From: Anaerolineales bacterium
GTDB lineage: Bacteria > Chloroflexota > Anaerolineae > UBA7937
Length of the DNA stretch: 8,994 nt
Assembly (NCBI GenBank): GCA_030593425.1
Contig: JAUVHF010000057.1
Location: 1 to 8,994, forward strand
Reading direction: 5' to 3'
Positions within the stretch are counted from its first letter, which is position 1; every line of letters starts with the position of its first letter. Both the position numbers and the translations under genes were made by a program. Under the pieces are notes generated by a model that worked only from the letters and a program-made list of their open reading frames with translations, searched no databases and was not told where the DNA came from. Shown here piece by piece: positions 1 through 4,807 of this stretch.

Positions 1-468
1 CGAGACCTCGTAGCAGAGGCAGGCCCGCAGTCCGGCTTCCTGGACCGCCGAGGCGATGGTTTCCAGGGAACCTTCGATGGCGTTGGGGCTGGCGTGGTGG
101 TCGATGAGGGTCGTGGTTCCGTGACGTATAGCATCCACTAGGCAGACGAGGGCGGAGTAGCGTACATCTTCCAAGGTGAGGGCCTTGTCCAGTCGCCACC
201 AGAGCCGTTCCAGTATCTCGGGAAAGTTGGTGGGGGGCTCGGTCTTAAGGGCCATCCCCCGTGCGAAAGCGCCGTAGAAATGGGTGTGGGCACAGATGAG
301 GCCGGGCATGACCAGCATCCCTTGGGCATCGAGGCGCTCCTCGCCTGGGTATTTGGCGAGGAGTTCCTTTGTGCTTCCAAGATCGGCGATCCGGTCGCCC
401 TCGATGAGGAGAGCACCATCGGGGATGATGTCGCTTTCGGTTACCAAGGTGCCGTTAATGATAAGCAT
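1..468 (-). CDS. ssnA: SsnA-type aminohydrolase, partial (N-terminal 156 residues)
   Basis: This is the start of a metal-dependent hydrolase of the amidohydrolase superfamily (cytosine deaminase / chlorohydrolase-like, COG0402); the gene continues past the left edge. Visible in order are a small beta-sandwich N-terminus opening MLIINGTLVT, the metal-binding HTH motif (H61, H63) in the context MPGLICAHTHFYGAFARG, then LWWRLDKAL near residues 89-97 and IDHHASP near 122-128. The last two blocks match SsnA as I remember it from E. coli better than other deaminases. SsnA's substrate is not established. In E. coli and clostridia the gene lies with xdhD/ygfK-type genes for selenium-dependent molybdenum hydroxylases. 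The ATG at 468 follows a GAGG-type ribosome-binding site, and a consensus promoter lies upstream. Family assignment is fairly sure; the exact reaction is unknown. Confidence 0.82.
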   Translation of the reverse strand, partial: MLIINGTLVTESDIIPDGALLIEGDRIADLGSTKELLAKYPGEERLDAQGMLVMPGLICAHTHFYGAFARGMALKTEPPTNFPEILERLWWRLDKALTLEDVRYSALVCLVDAIRHGTTTLIDHHASPNAIEGSLETIASAVQEAGLRACLCYEVS

Positions 469-521
469 TTTGGACCCTCGCTTTCTAATAAGGGGAGTTC
501 AAGGAAAGACCCTCGTAAGCG

Positions 522-551
522 ATTATATACTTCCACTTTTAGGGATGTCAA
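522..551 (-). promoter_or_regulatory. sigma70-type promoter for ssnA
   Basis: Read on the minus strand, TTGACA (551-546) and TATAAT (527-522) are separated by 18 bases. Both hexamers match the housekeeping sigma consensus exactly. Transcription would start near 514, giving a leader of roughly 45 bases before the ssnA ATG at 468. The -35 box lies inside an imperfect direct repeat (542-559 and 642-659). Confidence 0.68.
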
Positions 552-659
552 ATTCGCGAAAGGGGGTTTTGTAGCGTCGCAGCTCATCTGCGATGTGTGA
601 CGTGCTCAGCCGTCCGAGATAAACTCGGACGCTACAAATTGGGGATGTTTAATTCGTGA
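542..659. repeat. imperfect direct repeat pair flanking a palindromic element
   Basis: The segment at 542-559 (GGGATGTCAAATTCGCGA) recurs at 642-659 (GGGATGTTTAATTCGTGA) with 15 of 18 bases identical and an offset of exactly 100 bases. The pair brackets the palindromic element at 568-638. The left copy contains the ssnA -35 box; the right copy has lost that match. It could be an old target or flank duplication, or part of a larger repeat family. Confidence 0.5.
568..638. repeat. palindromic element with nested hairpins (GTAGCG ends)
   Basis: An 11-base inverted repeat, TTTGTAGCGTC (568-578) and GACGCTACAAA (628-638), encloses two further hairpins: TCGCAG/CTGCGA (577-582, 588-593) with a 5-base loop, and CGTCCGAG/CTCGGACG (611-618, 624-631) with loop ATAAA. 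The arms could form a branched cruciform. No coding potential is visible. It looks like a small non-autonomous palindromic repeat. A related end sequence, GACGCTAC followed by an A/T-rich step and GGGGA, recurs at 5461-5479 before lipB. Confidence 0.6.
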
Positions 660-685
660 TGGCAGAAGTTACCTTGTGCCATCAC
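656..685. repeat. inverted repeat / hairpin
   Basis: GTGATGGCA (656-664) pairs perfectly with TGCCATCAC (677-685) around a 12-base loop. There is no T-run on either side, so it is not an obvious terminator. It sits in the repeat-dense gap between ssnA and recJ. A smaller hairpin, CTCGA/TCGAG, follows at 716-732. The gap 469-879 holds the ssnA promoter and these repeats, and I see no gene in it. Confidence 0.45.
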
Positions 686-755
686 TGGGAATCTAATAAC
701 TTAACCGGCTAAAGCCTCGACTCCTCTTCGAGCACCGGGAATGGAGCCTTTCCCT

Positions 756-778
756 ATCCTTACAGGGTTCCTGTGGGA
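756..778 (+). repeat. degenerate copy of the CCTTACAGGATCCC repeat
   Basis: ATCCTTACAGG here continues as GTTCCTGTGGGA, close to the two copies inside recJ and the copy at its start, with one extra base and some substitutions. It is followed by a GGGATCCCG palindrome and GGATAGG (791-797), which pairs with CCTATCC (753-759). It lies about 100 bases beyond the recJ stop. Confidence 0.5.
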
Positions 779-813
779 CGGGATCCCGAGGGATAGGCGG
801 TATCCAACCTGGA

Positions 814-839
814 TAGGGCAGGTATGGAAACCTGCCCTA
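814..839. repeat. strong hairpin downstream of recJ
   Basis: TAGGGCAGGT (814-823) pairs perfectly with ACCTGCCCTA (830-839) around the hexaloop ATGGAA, a 10-bp stem. It lies about 40 bases past the recJ stop on recJ's strand. No T-run follows, so it is more likely a dispersed palindromic repeat or an mRNA 3'-end stem than a classical Rho-independent terminator. Confidence 0.5.
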
Positions 840-879
840 CTTACTTTCAGGAGGCCACTCTTCCTTTGTCCCTGGCTTG

Positions 880-2625
880 TCACGTGGCAGGCCAGGGGCG
901 GAGATCGAGCACCCTCAACTGTAGCCGCTCCTGGTTATTCCACCATTGGATCTCGGGGACGTAGACGATATCGATGTAGCGGGGGTCCTTATAGGATCCC
1001 GTGGAAAGGAAGTTGGCCTCCTCTCCCTTTCCGAAGGCGATACCATCCCAGAGCACCCGGCCATCCTTACAGGATCCCGTGGGATCGGTGAGGGCGAGCC
1101 TGAGATGGGCCTCGCCCACGAGACGCGCCTCTCGCACCTCTACCTTTCGGCTGAGGAAGGTGGGGGGTGGGTTGGAGGAGCCGAAAGGCTCGAGGGTCTG
1201 GGCGGCGGCGAAGATGGCGGGCTCTAGATCGGTGAGGGGGAGCTCGGCGTCGATGGAGAGGGTGGGTACGAGTTCTAGGTCTGAAAGTTGGCGCGCGGCG
1301 ATGCCCCTCAGTCTCTCCTCCAGGATGGCGAGGTCCGTGCTCTTCACGGTGAAGCCGGCGGCCTGGGAATGGCCGCCGTATCTTAGGAGAAGATCCCGGC
1401 ATTCATCCAGGGCCTTGGTGAGGTCGAACTCGGGGATGCTCCGCGCGGAGGCTCGGCTCTCCTCCTCTCCTAACTCTGTCACCACCGCTGGACGGTAGAA
1501 CTCCTCGCGGAGGCGGCTGGCCACCAGGCCGATTACGCCGCAAGGGAAACCCTCTTCCTGAGCGAAAAGGATAGGCTCGCTCTCTTGCCCCTCGATCTGC
1601 TTTCGGGCTTCTTCCAGCACTTGGAGGGTGAGATCTTTTCTTTGACGGTTCTTCTCTTCTAACTCCAGGGCTAATTCTTGGGCCTCAGCAAGGGAAGAGG
1701 TGGTGAGCAAGCGATAACTGGCCATGGCGTCTCCCAGGCGTCCGGCGGCGTTCAGCCGGGGGCCCAGAACGTAACCTATGGTTTGGGAGGTGATAGTCCC
1801 CCCTTTCAAAGAAGTAGAAAGGGCCAAGATGCCCGGCCGCGGTGAATGGTTAAGGGTTGAAAGCCCCCTTTTCACCAGGCTACGGTTCTCGCCCAAGAGG
1901 GGGGAAAGATCGGTGATGGTGCCCAAGGCGACCAGGTCTAAGAGTTCCTCCTCTTCTAAAGGGGTGCTCTTCCTAGGGAGGGGGACGCGCCGTTCGACCC
2001 TTAGGAGGGCTTGGGCTAACTTGAAGGCCACCCCGGCCCCGGAGAGCTCCTTGAAAGGGTAGGGGCAGTCCTCTCGTTTGGGGTTGACAACGGCTAGAGC
2101 GGGCGGGAGTTCTTGAGGGGGCGAGTGGTGGTCGGTGATGATCACTTCCAAGCCGAGTTGTCGAGCATATTCCACCTCTTCTAGGGAGCGGACGCCGCAA
2201 TCGACGGTAACCAGGAGACGGCACCCTTCCTGGGCCAATCTCTCCAGCGCCTCTCTATGGAGGCCGTACCCCTCATCAACCCGATGGGGGATATAAGGCA
2301 GGGCTTGTCCGCCTAGGGAGGAGATGGTCTGGGCCAAAAGAGCGGTGGCGGCGACCCCATCGGCATCGAAGTCGCCGTAGACAGCGATCCGCTCCTTTTG
2401 GCGGATCGCCTGGCGGATGCGGGCCACCGCCTGGTGTATCCCCCGCAGTTGGAAGGGGTCGTCCTCTGCAGGCTCGCCGGAAAGGAAAGCGTAAGCCTCT
2501 GGGGGACTCTTGAACCCTCGGTTGTAGAGGCATTGGGCGATAGAGGGAGGCAGATGCGGGAAGCGAGCCAGATATTCTTGAGGGGCTGGCCTGGCTACCT
2601 CCCACCTCAGTTGAGGGGCGGTCAA
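880..2625 (-). CDS. recJ: single-stranded-DNA-specific exonuclease RecJ
   Basis: RecJ is a 5'-3' exonuclease that degrades single-stranded DNA in recombination and repair. Numbering from the TTG at 2625 (581 residues, usual size), the DHH phosphoesterase motifs are YGDFDADG (83-90), DCG (142-144) and TDHH (164-167), then RLNAAGRLGDA near 290-300. The DHHA1 part contains GVIGLVASRL and GGHSQAAGF (417-425). An OB-fold-like end follows. I chose TTG 2625 because AGGAGG sits six bases before it. The frame stays open back to another TTG at 2670, but those 15 codons are mostly a repeat sequence and have no good ribosome-binding site. Two short segments, PTGSCKD (515-521) and STGSYKDP (541-548), are encoded by copies of that same repeat and look like in-frame insertions. 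Identity is very secure. Confidence 0.96.
   Translation of the reverse strand: MTAPQLRWEVARPAPQEYLARFPHLPPSIAQCLYNRGFKSPPEAYAFLSGEPAEDDPFQLRGIHQAVARIRQAIRQKERIAVYGDFDADGVAATALLAQTISSLGGQALPYIPHRVDEGYGLHREALERLAQEGCRLLVTVDCGVRSLEEVEYARQLGLEVIITDHHSPPQELPPALAVVNPKREDCPYPFKELSGAGVAFKLAQALLRVERRVPLPRKSTPLEEEELLDLVALGTITDLSPLLGENRSLVKRGLSTLNHSPRPGILALSTSLKGGTITSQTIGYVLGPRLNAAGRLGDAMASYRLLTTSSLAEAQELALELEEKNRQRKDLTLQVLEEARKQIEGQESEPILFAQEEGFPCGVIGLVASRLREEFYRPAVVTELGEEESRASARSIPEFDLTKALDECRDLLLRYGGHSQAAGFTVKSTDLAILEERLRGIAARQLSDLELVPTLSIDAELPLTDLEPAIFAAAQTLEPFGSSNPPPTFLSRKVEVREARLVGEAHLRLALTDPTGSCKDGRVLWDGIAFGKGEEANFLSTGSYKDPRYIDIVYVPEIQWWNNQERLQLRVLDLRPWPAT
985..1005 (-). repeat. in-frame repeat copy in recJ (encodes TGSYKDP)
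   Basis: The plus strand reads TCCTTATAGGATCCCGTGG, a near-identical copy of the segment at 1063-1085. Read in the recJ frame it encodes S-T-G-S-Y-K-D-P, lying just before a family-like RYIDIVY strand of the C-terminal domain. Confidence 0.6.
1063..1085 (-). repeat. in-frame repeat copy in recJ (encodes PTGSCKD)
   Basis: The plus strand reads TCCTTACAGGATCCCGTGGG. In the recJ frame it encodes D-P-T-G-S-C-K-D, between a beta strand (HLRLALT) and the family-like GRVLWDGIAFG. The reading phase of the repeat is the same as at 985-1005, so both copies give T-G-S-[C/Y]-K-D. Confidence 0.62.
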
Positions 2626-2644
2626 ATCCTTCCTCCTCTTCGCT

Positions 2645-2667
2645 ATCCCTACGGGATCCTGTAAGGA
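2645..2667 (-). repeat. repeat copy in the recJ leader
   Basis: On the minus strand this reads TCCTTACAGGATCCCGTAGG, nearly the same as the copies inside recJ, and is preceded by a second GGATCC at 2671-2676. It ends 19 bases before the preferred recJ start codon, so it would form part of the untranslated leader. It lies on the opposite strand from the copies at 756, 985 and 1063. Confidence 0.58.
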
Positions 2668-2699
2668 CAAGGATCCTTTAGGAATGGAGATTAGCCCCC

Positions 2700-2728
2700 A
2701 TTATAGGGAAAGTAGATGGAGTTGGCAA
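2700..2728 (-). promoter_or_regulatory. sigma70-type promoter for recJ
   Basis: Minus-strand TTGCCA (2728-2723) and TATAAT (2705-2700) are separated by 17 bases. It lies directly after the terminator of the upstream membrane-protein gene, so recJ probably has its own transcript with a leader of about 65 bases containing the repeat at 2645-2667. Confidence 0.65.
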
Positions 2729-2730
2729 TG

Positions 2731-2759
2731 AAAAGAGCGAGGAGAGACCTCCTCGCTCT
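2731..2759 (-). terminator. Rho-independent terminator of the DUF4870-like gene
   Basis: Read on the minus strand, AGAGCGAGGAG pairs perfectly with CTCCTCGCTCT (11 bp, 4-base loop) and is followed by a short TTT run. It lies 21 bases after the stop of the membrane-protein gene at 2781 and just before the recJ promoter, as expected for an end-of-transcript signal. Confidence 0.75.
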
Positions 2760-2780
2760 GGGGCGGAACCCCCTGTTTGT

Positions 2781-3140
2781 CTAGACCCAGCCTTGGTTCT
2801 TGATGAAGTCGGTGACCACGGGGATGTCGAAGTACTGGCCTTGGTAAGAGAGATAGGCCCAGTAGAAGGTGATGAACCAGAGCAGGAGGGGAAGGAACCC
2901 ACCGCAGAAACCTATGAAGAAGGTTGCCAGGCCGAGGATGCAGGCCGAGATGACGATGATAACCCAAAGGGCGATGTTCGCCGCCAGCGACTGGACGGCA
3001 TGGAACTTCTGGAAGGGCCTGGATTTCATATCCTCTACCAGGAGAATGACGATTGCCAACAAGGGGATGGGGTAGGAGATGGCGGCCATCAGTTTGTCGT
3101 TCTCCGTTATCTCCGCCGCCGGCGCTTTCTCTTCGGCCAT
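2781..3140 (-). CDS. DUF4870 / Tic20-like small membrane protein
   Basis: This 119-residue protein has a short charged N-terminus (MAEEKAPAAEIT), a first hydrophobic segment near residues 17-36, a KFHAVQSL motif at 45-52, and two more membrane segments near 53-75 and 80-98. The F-H-A-x-Q-S/A-L motif between the first and second hydrophobic segments is typical of the DUF4870 family, distantly similar to the Tic20 membrane component; no biochemical role is established. The ATG at 3140 follows GGAGG with five bases between. The gene lies 95 bases downstream of the small charged-protein gene, with no clear promoter between, and ends at a strong terminator, so the two probably form one transcript. 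The family call is fairly firm; the function is unknown. Confidence 0.75.
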   Translation of the reverse strand: MAEEKAPAAEITENDKLMAAISYPIPLLAIVILLVEDMKSRPFQKFHAVQSLAANIALWVIIVISACILGLATFFIGFCGGFLPLLLWFITFYWAYLSYQGQYFDIPVVTDFIKNQGWV

Positions 3141-3235
3141 TGTTTCCTCCTTTTTGATTGTTCAGGCGCCCGACCCCCGGCCGCACCAAGCGGCGGGAGC
3201 AGCACGAGTGACTATGCATCGGCCTCCCAAGAGGG

Positions 3236-3604
3236 TTACTCTTTCTCCTCTTTGGCCTTCTCCGCCGGGGTCCAGGAGCTCTGAAGGGTATCCAACTCGG
3301 CATTGATCTGGCGGAGACATCGCAGAAACGCTCGGCGCACCTCCGTGCCCAACTCTCCGCTTTGGGCCTTCTCCTTCACCTCACGGGCCTTGACCTCCAA
3401 GACCTCACCCTCAGGGCTGACTCGACACTCCCTGAGCGTTCTTTCGATCTCGCTTGCAAGAGCGTTCAAGCCGCTTGTGATCTCGCCTTCAAGTTGACGC
3501 CGCTCTTCGCTCTCCCAAGCGGCCTTGGTGGTGGAATGGAGCTGCTTTCCTAACCGCTTCAGCTCATCCGCGATCTCGCCCGGAGGCGCTTTCTCTTCAG
3601 CCAT
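3236..3604 (-). CDS. small charged helical protein, function unknown
   Basis: The 122-residue product has no signal peptide or membrane segment and is almost entirely predicted amphipathic helix, rich in Glu, Lys and Arg. Segments such as KAAWESEERRQLEGEI and RRAFLRCLRQINAELDTL suggest coiled-coil or helical-bundle packing. I recall similar small proteins with an AAWESEERK-like stretch from Chloroflexota genomes, but I cannot name a characterised family. Its first residues, MAEEKAPPGEI, and its ribosome-binding site match those of the downstream membrane-protein gene, suggesting a shared origin of the start region. A good promoter lies upstream. A soluble partner of the neighbouring membrane protein is possible but unproven. 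That it is a real gene is likely from its start signals and promoter. Confidence 0.7.
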   Translation of the reverse strand: MAEEKAPPGEIADELKRLGKQLHSTTKAAWESEERRQLEGEITSGLNALASEIERTLRECRVSPEGEVLEVKAREVKEKAQSGELGTEVRRAFLRCLRQINAELDTLQSSWTPAEKAKEEKE

Positions 3605-3625
3605 CGTTTCCTCCCTTGGTGTTTC

Positions 3626-3653
3626 ATTCTACCACCCTTTGCTCGGATGTCAA
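3626..3653 (-). promoter_or_regulatory. sigma70-type promoter for the 122-residue gene and DUF4870-like gene
   Basis: Minus-strand TTGACA (3653-3648) and TAGAAT (3631-3626) are 16 bases apart. TGG directly before the -10 gives an extended -10. The start site would be near 3619, about 15 bases before the gene's ATG, leaving just room for the ribosome-binding site. Confidence 0.66.
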
Positions 3654-3657
3654 GCAC

Positions 3658-3686
3658 TTGGAATGGTCAGTGGGGTGTGATAGAAT
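3658..3686 (+). promoter_or_regulatory. sigma70-type promoter for fmt
   Basis: TTGGAA (3658-3663) and TAGAAT (3681-3686) are 17 bases apart, with an extended -10 TGA just before TAGAAT. Its -35 is only four bases from the -35 of the divergent promoter. The leader to the fmt ATG is about 58 bases and contains a short GC hairpin, CCCCC/GGGGG at 3704-3716. Confidence 0.55.
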
Positions 3687-3750
3687 CGTCCAAGGTATGT
3701 AACCCCCCAGCGGGGGAAAGGGGTGCACTCGAACTTGCCTAGGAGGCCGG

Positions 3751-4680
3751 ATGGGTGAGCGGTTGATCTTTATGGGCACGCCACGATTCGCTGTTCCCTC
3801 CTTGAAGGGGTTGCGGGAGGAGTACGAAGTGGTGGCCGCGGTCACTAGGCCCGATAGGGCGGTGGGTCGAGGGCGAAGGGTCGTCTTTTCGCTGGTGAAA
3901 GAGGTGGCCTTGGCCTGGGGCATCCCGGTGATGCAGCCGCGCTCTCTCAAAGAGAAGGAGATAGTCGCCTCCTTGATAGAGTTGGAGCCTCAGGTGATAG
4001 TGGTAGCCGCCTATGGTCAGATACTGCCGCCAGGGGTTTTGGCTATCCCTCCCTTCGGCTGCCTCAATGTGCACGCTTCCCTCTTGCCCCAGTATCGGGG
4101 CACTTCCCCGGTGGCAGGGGCCCTCTTGGCCGGGGAGGAGGAGACGGGGATCACTATCATGCTCATGGATGAGGGGATGGACACGGGCCCCATCCTGGCT
4201 CAGGCACGGCTACCCATCGCCCCCGAGGACAATCGAGGCTCCTTGACGGAGAAACTAGCCTACCTGGGGGCCGACTTGCTGTTGGAGACGCTGCCTCGCT
4301 GGTTAAAGAGGAAGATAGCACCCCAGCCTCAGGAAGACGATAAGGCGACCTATGCCAAGATCTTGAAGAAGGAGGATGGGCTCATCGACTGGGGTATGAG
4401 CAGCGTGGAGATATGGCGACAGGTTCGGGCCTACAACCCTTGGCCCAGCGCATATACAGATTTTGGGGGGAGGACGCTGAAAATCCTGCGGGCTCGTCCC
4501 ATAAGGGGGGAGAGGGGAGAACCTGGTTTGGTGGTAGCCACTAAAGAGGGGGCTGCGGTGGTCACGGCAGAGGGGCTCCTGGCCCTGGAGGAGGTGCAGT
4601 TGGCGGGGAAGAGGGCTATGGGGATCACCGACTTCCTGCGGGGACAGAGGGGGTTCGTGGGTTCGAGGCTGGGGAAGTGA
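3751..4680 (+). CDS. fmt: methionyl-tRNA formyltransferase
   Basis: Fmt formylates the amino group of Met-tRNA(fMet) using 10-formyltetrahydrofolate, preparing the initiator tRNA in the cytoplasm. The 309-residue length is normal. The N-terminal Rossmann-type catalytic domain opens with RLIFMGTPRFAVPSL. The catalytic Asn and His are in NVHASLLPQYRGTSPV (N106, H108) and the catalytic Asp is D144 in MDEGMDTGPIL. The linker and C-terminal tRNA-binding OB domain follow, including KILKKEDGLIDW and RAYNPWPSAY. The ATG at 3751 is preceded by AGGAGG with four bases between. No peptide deformylase gene, its common partner, is visible here. The 3' end (VVTAEGLLALEEVQL) is echoed by a decayed copy at 5260-5340 on the far side of the next gene. 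Identity is very secure. Confidence 0.97.
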   Translation: MGERLIFMGTPRFAVPSLKGLREEYEVVAAVTRPDRAVGRGRRVVFSLVKEVALAWGIPVMQPRSLKEKEIVASLIELEPQVIVVAAYGQILPPGVLAIPPFGCLNVHASLLPQYRGTSPVAGALLAGEEETGITIMLMDEGMDTGPILAQARLPIAPEDNRGSLTEKLAYLGADLLLETLPRWLKRKIAPQPQEDDKATYAKILKKEDGLIDWGMSSVEIWRQVRAYNPWPSAYTDFGGRTLKILRARPIRGERGEPGLVVATKEGAAVVTAEGLLALEEVQLAGKRAMGITDFLRGQRGFVGSRLGK

Positions 4681-4753
4681 GCGGTAGATTTTGCCAGGGA
4701 GCGAGATAGCCAGGCGAGGAAACGAGTGATTTTCGATGCGCGGGTCAAGAGGC

Positions 4754-4781
4754 TTGATTTTTCACAGTGGTGTGATAAGGT
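4754..4781 (+). promoter_or_regulatory. possible promoter for the PCYCGC-type selenoprotein gene
   Basis: TTGATT (4754-4759) and TAAGGT (4776-4781) are 16 bases apart with TGA just before the -10. The hexamers are weaker than in the other promoters of this window, but the stretch CAGTGG..TGTGATA closely resembles that around the fmt -10, which supports a real signal. The strong AAAGGAGG ribosome-binding site follows at 4792-4799. Confidence 0.4.
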
Positions 4782-4807
4782 AAAGTCAGCGAAAGGAGGC
4801 TAAAGAG

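Noticed and set aside
814..839. Hairpin with hexaloop ATGGAA, which has A at loop position 1 and G at position 4 as in ANTAR target RNAs.
   Set aside because: There is only one such hairpin, no partner hexaloop hairpin beside it, and no plus-strand gene or terminator downstream. It is better explained as a dispersed intergenic palindrome.
1001..1498. Open frame of 165 codons on the plus strand opposite recJ.
   Set aside because: It lies wholly antisense to a clear recJ with all motifs, has low-complexity Ser/Arg-rich translation and no ribosome-binding site.
2793..3284. Open frame of 163 codons on the plus strand opposite the two small genes.
   Set aside because: It spans the gap and both antisense genes, is very acidic and biased, and lacks start signals. 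The minus-strand genes have good ribosome-binding sites and a terminator.
3704..3716. CCCCC/GGGGG hairpin in the fmt leader, considered as a riboswitch or attenuator.
   Set aside because: It is a single 5-bp stem with no aptamer-like structure or T-run; nothing supports a regulatory RNA class.
4745..4762. Small hairpin TCAAG/CTTGA followed by five Ts after fmt, terminator-like.
   Set aside because: The stem has only five mostly weak pairs, and it overlaps the possible -35 of the next gene. Not enough to call it a terminator.
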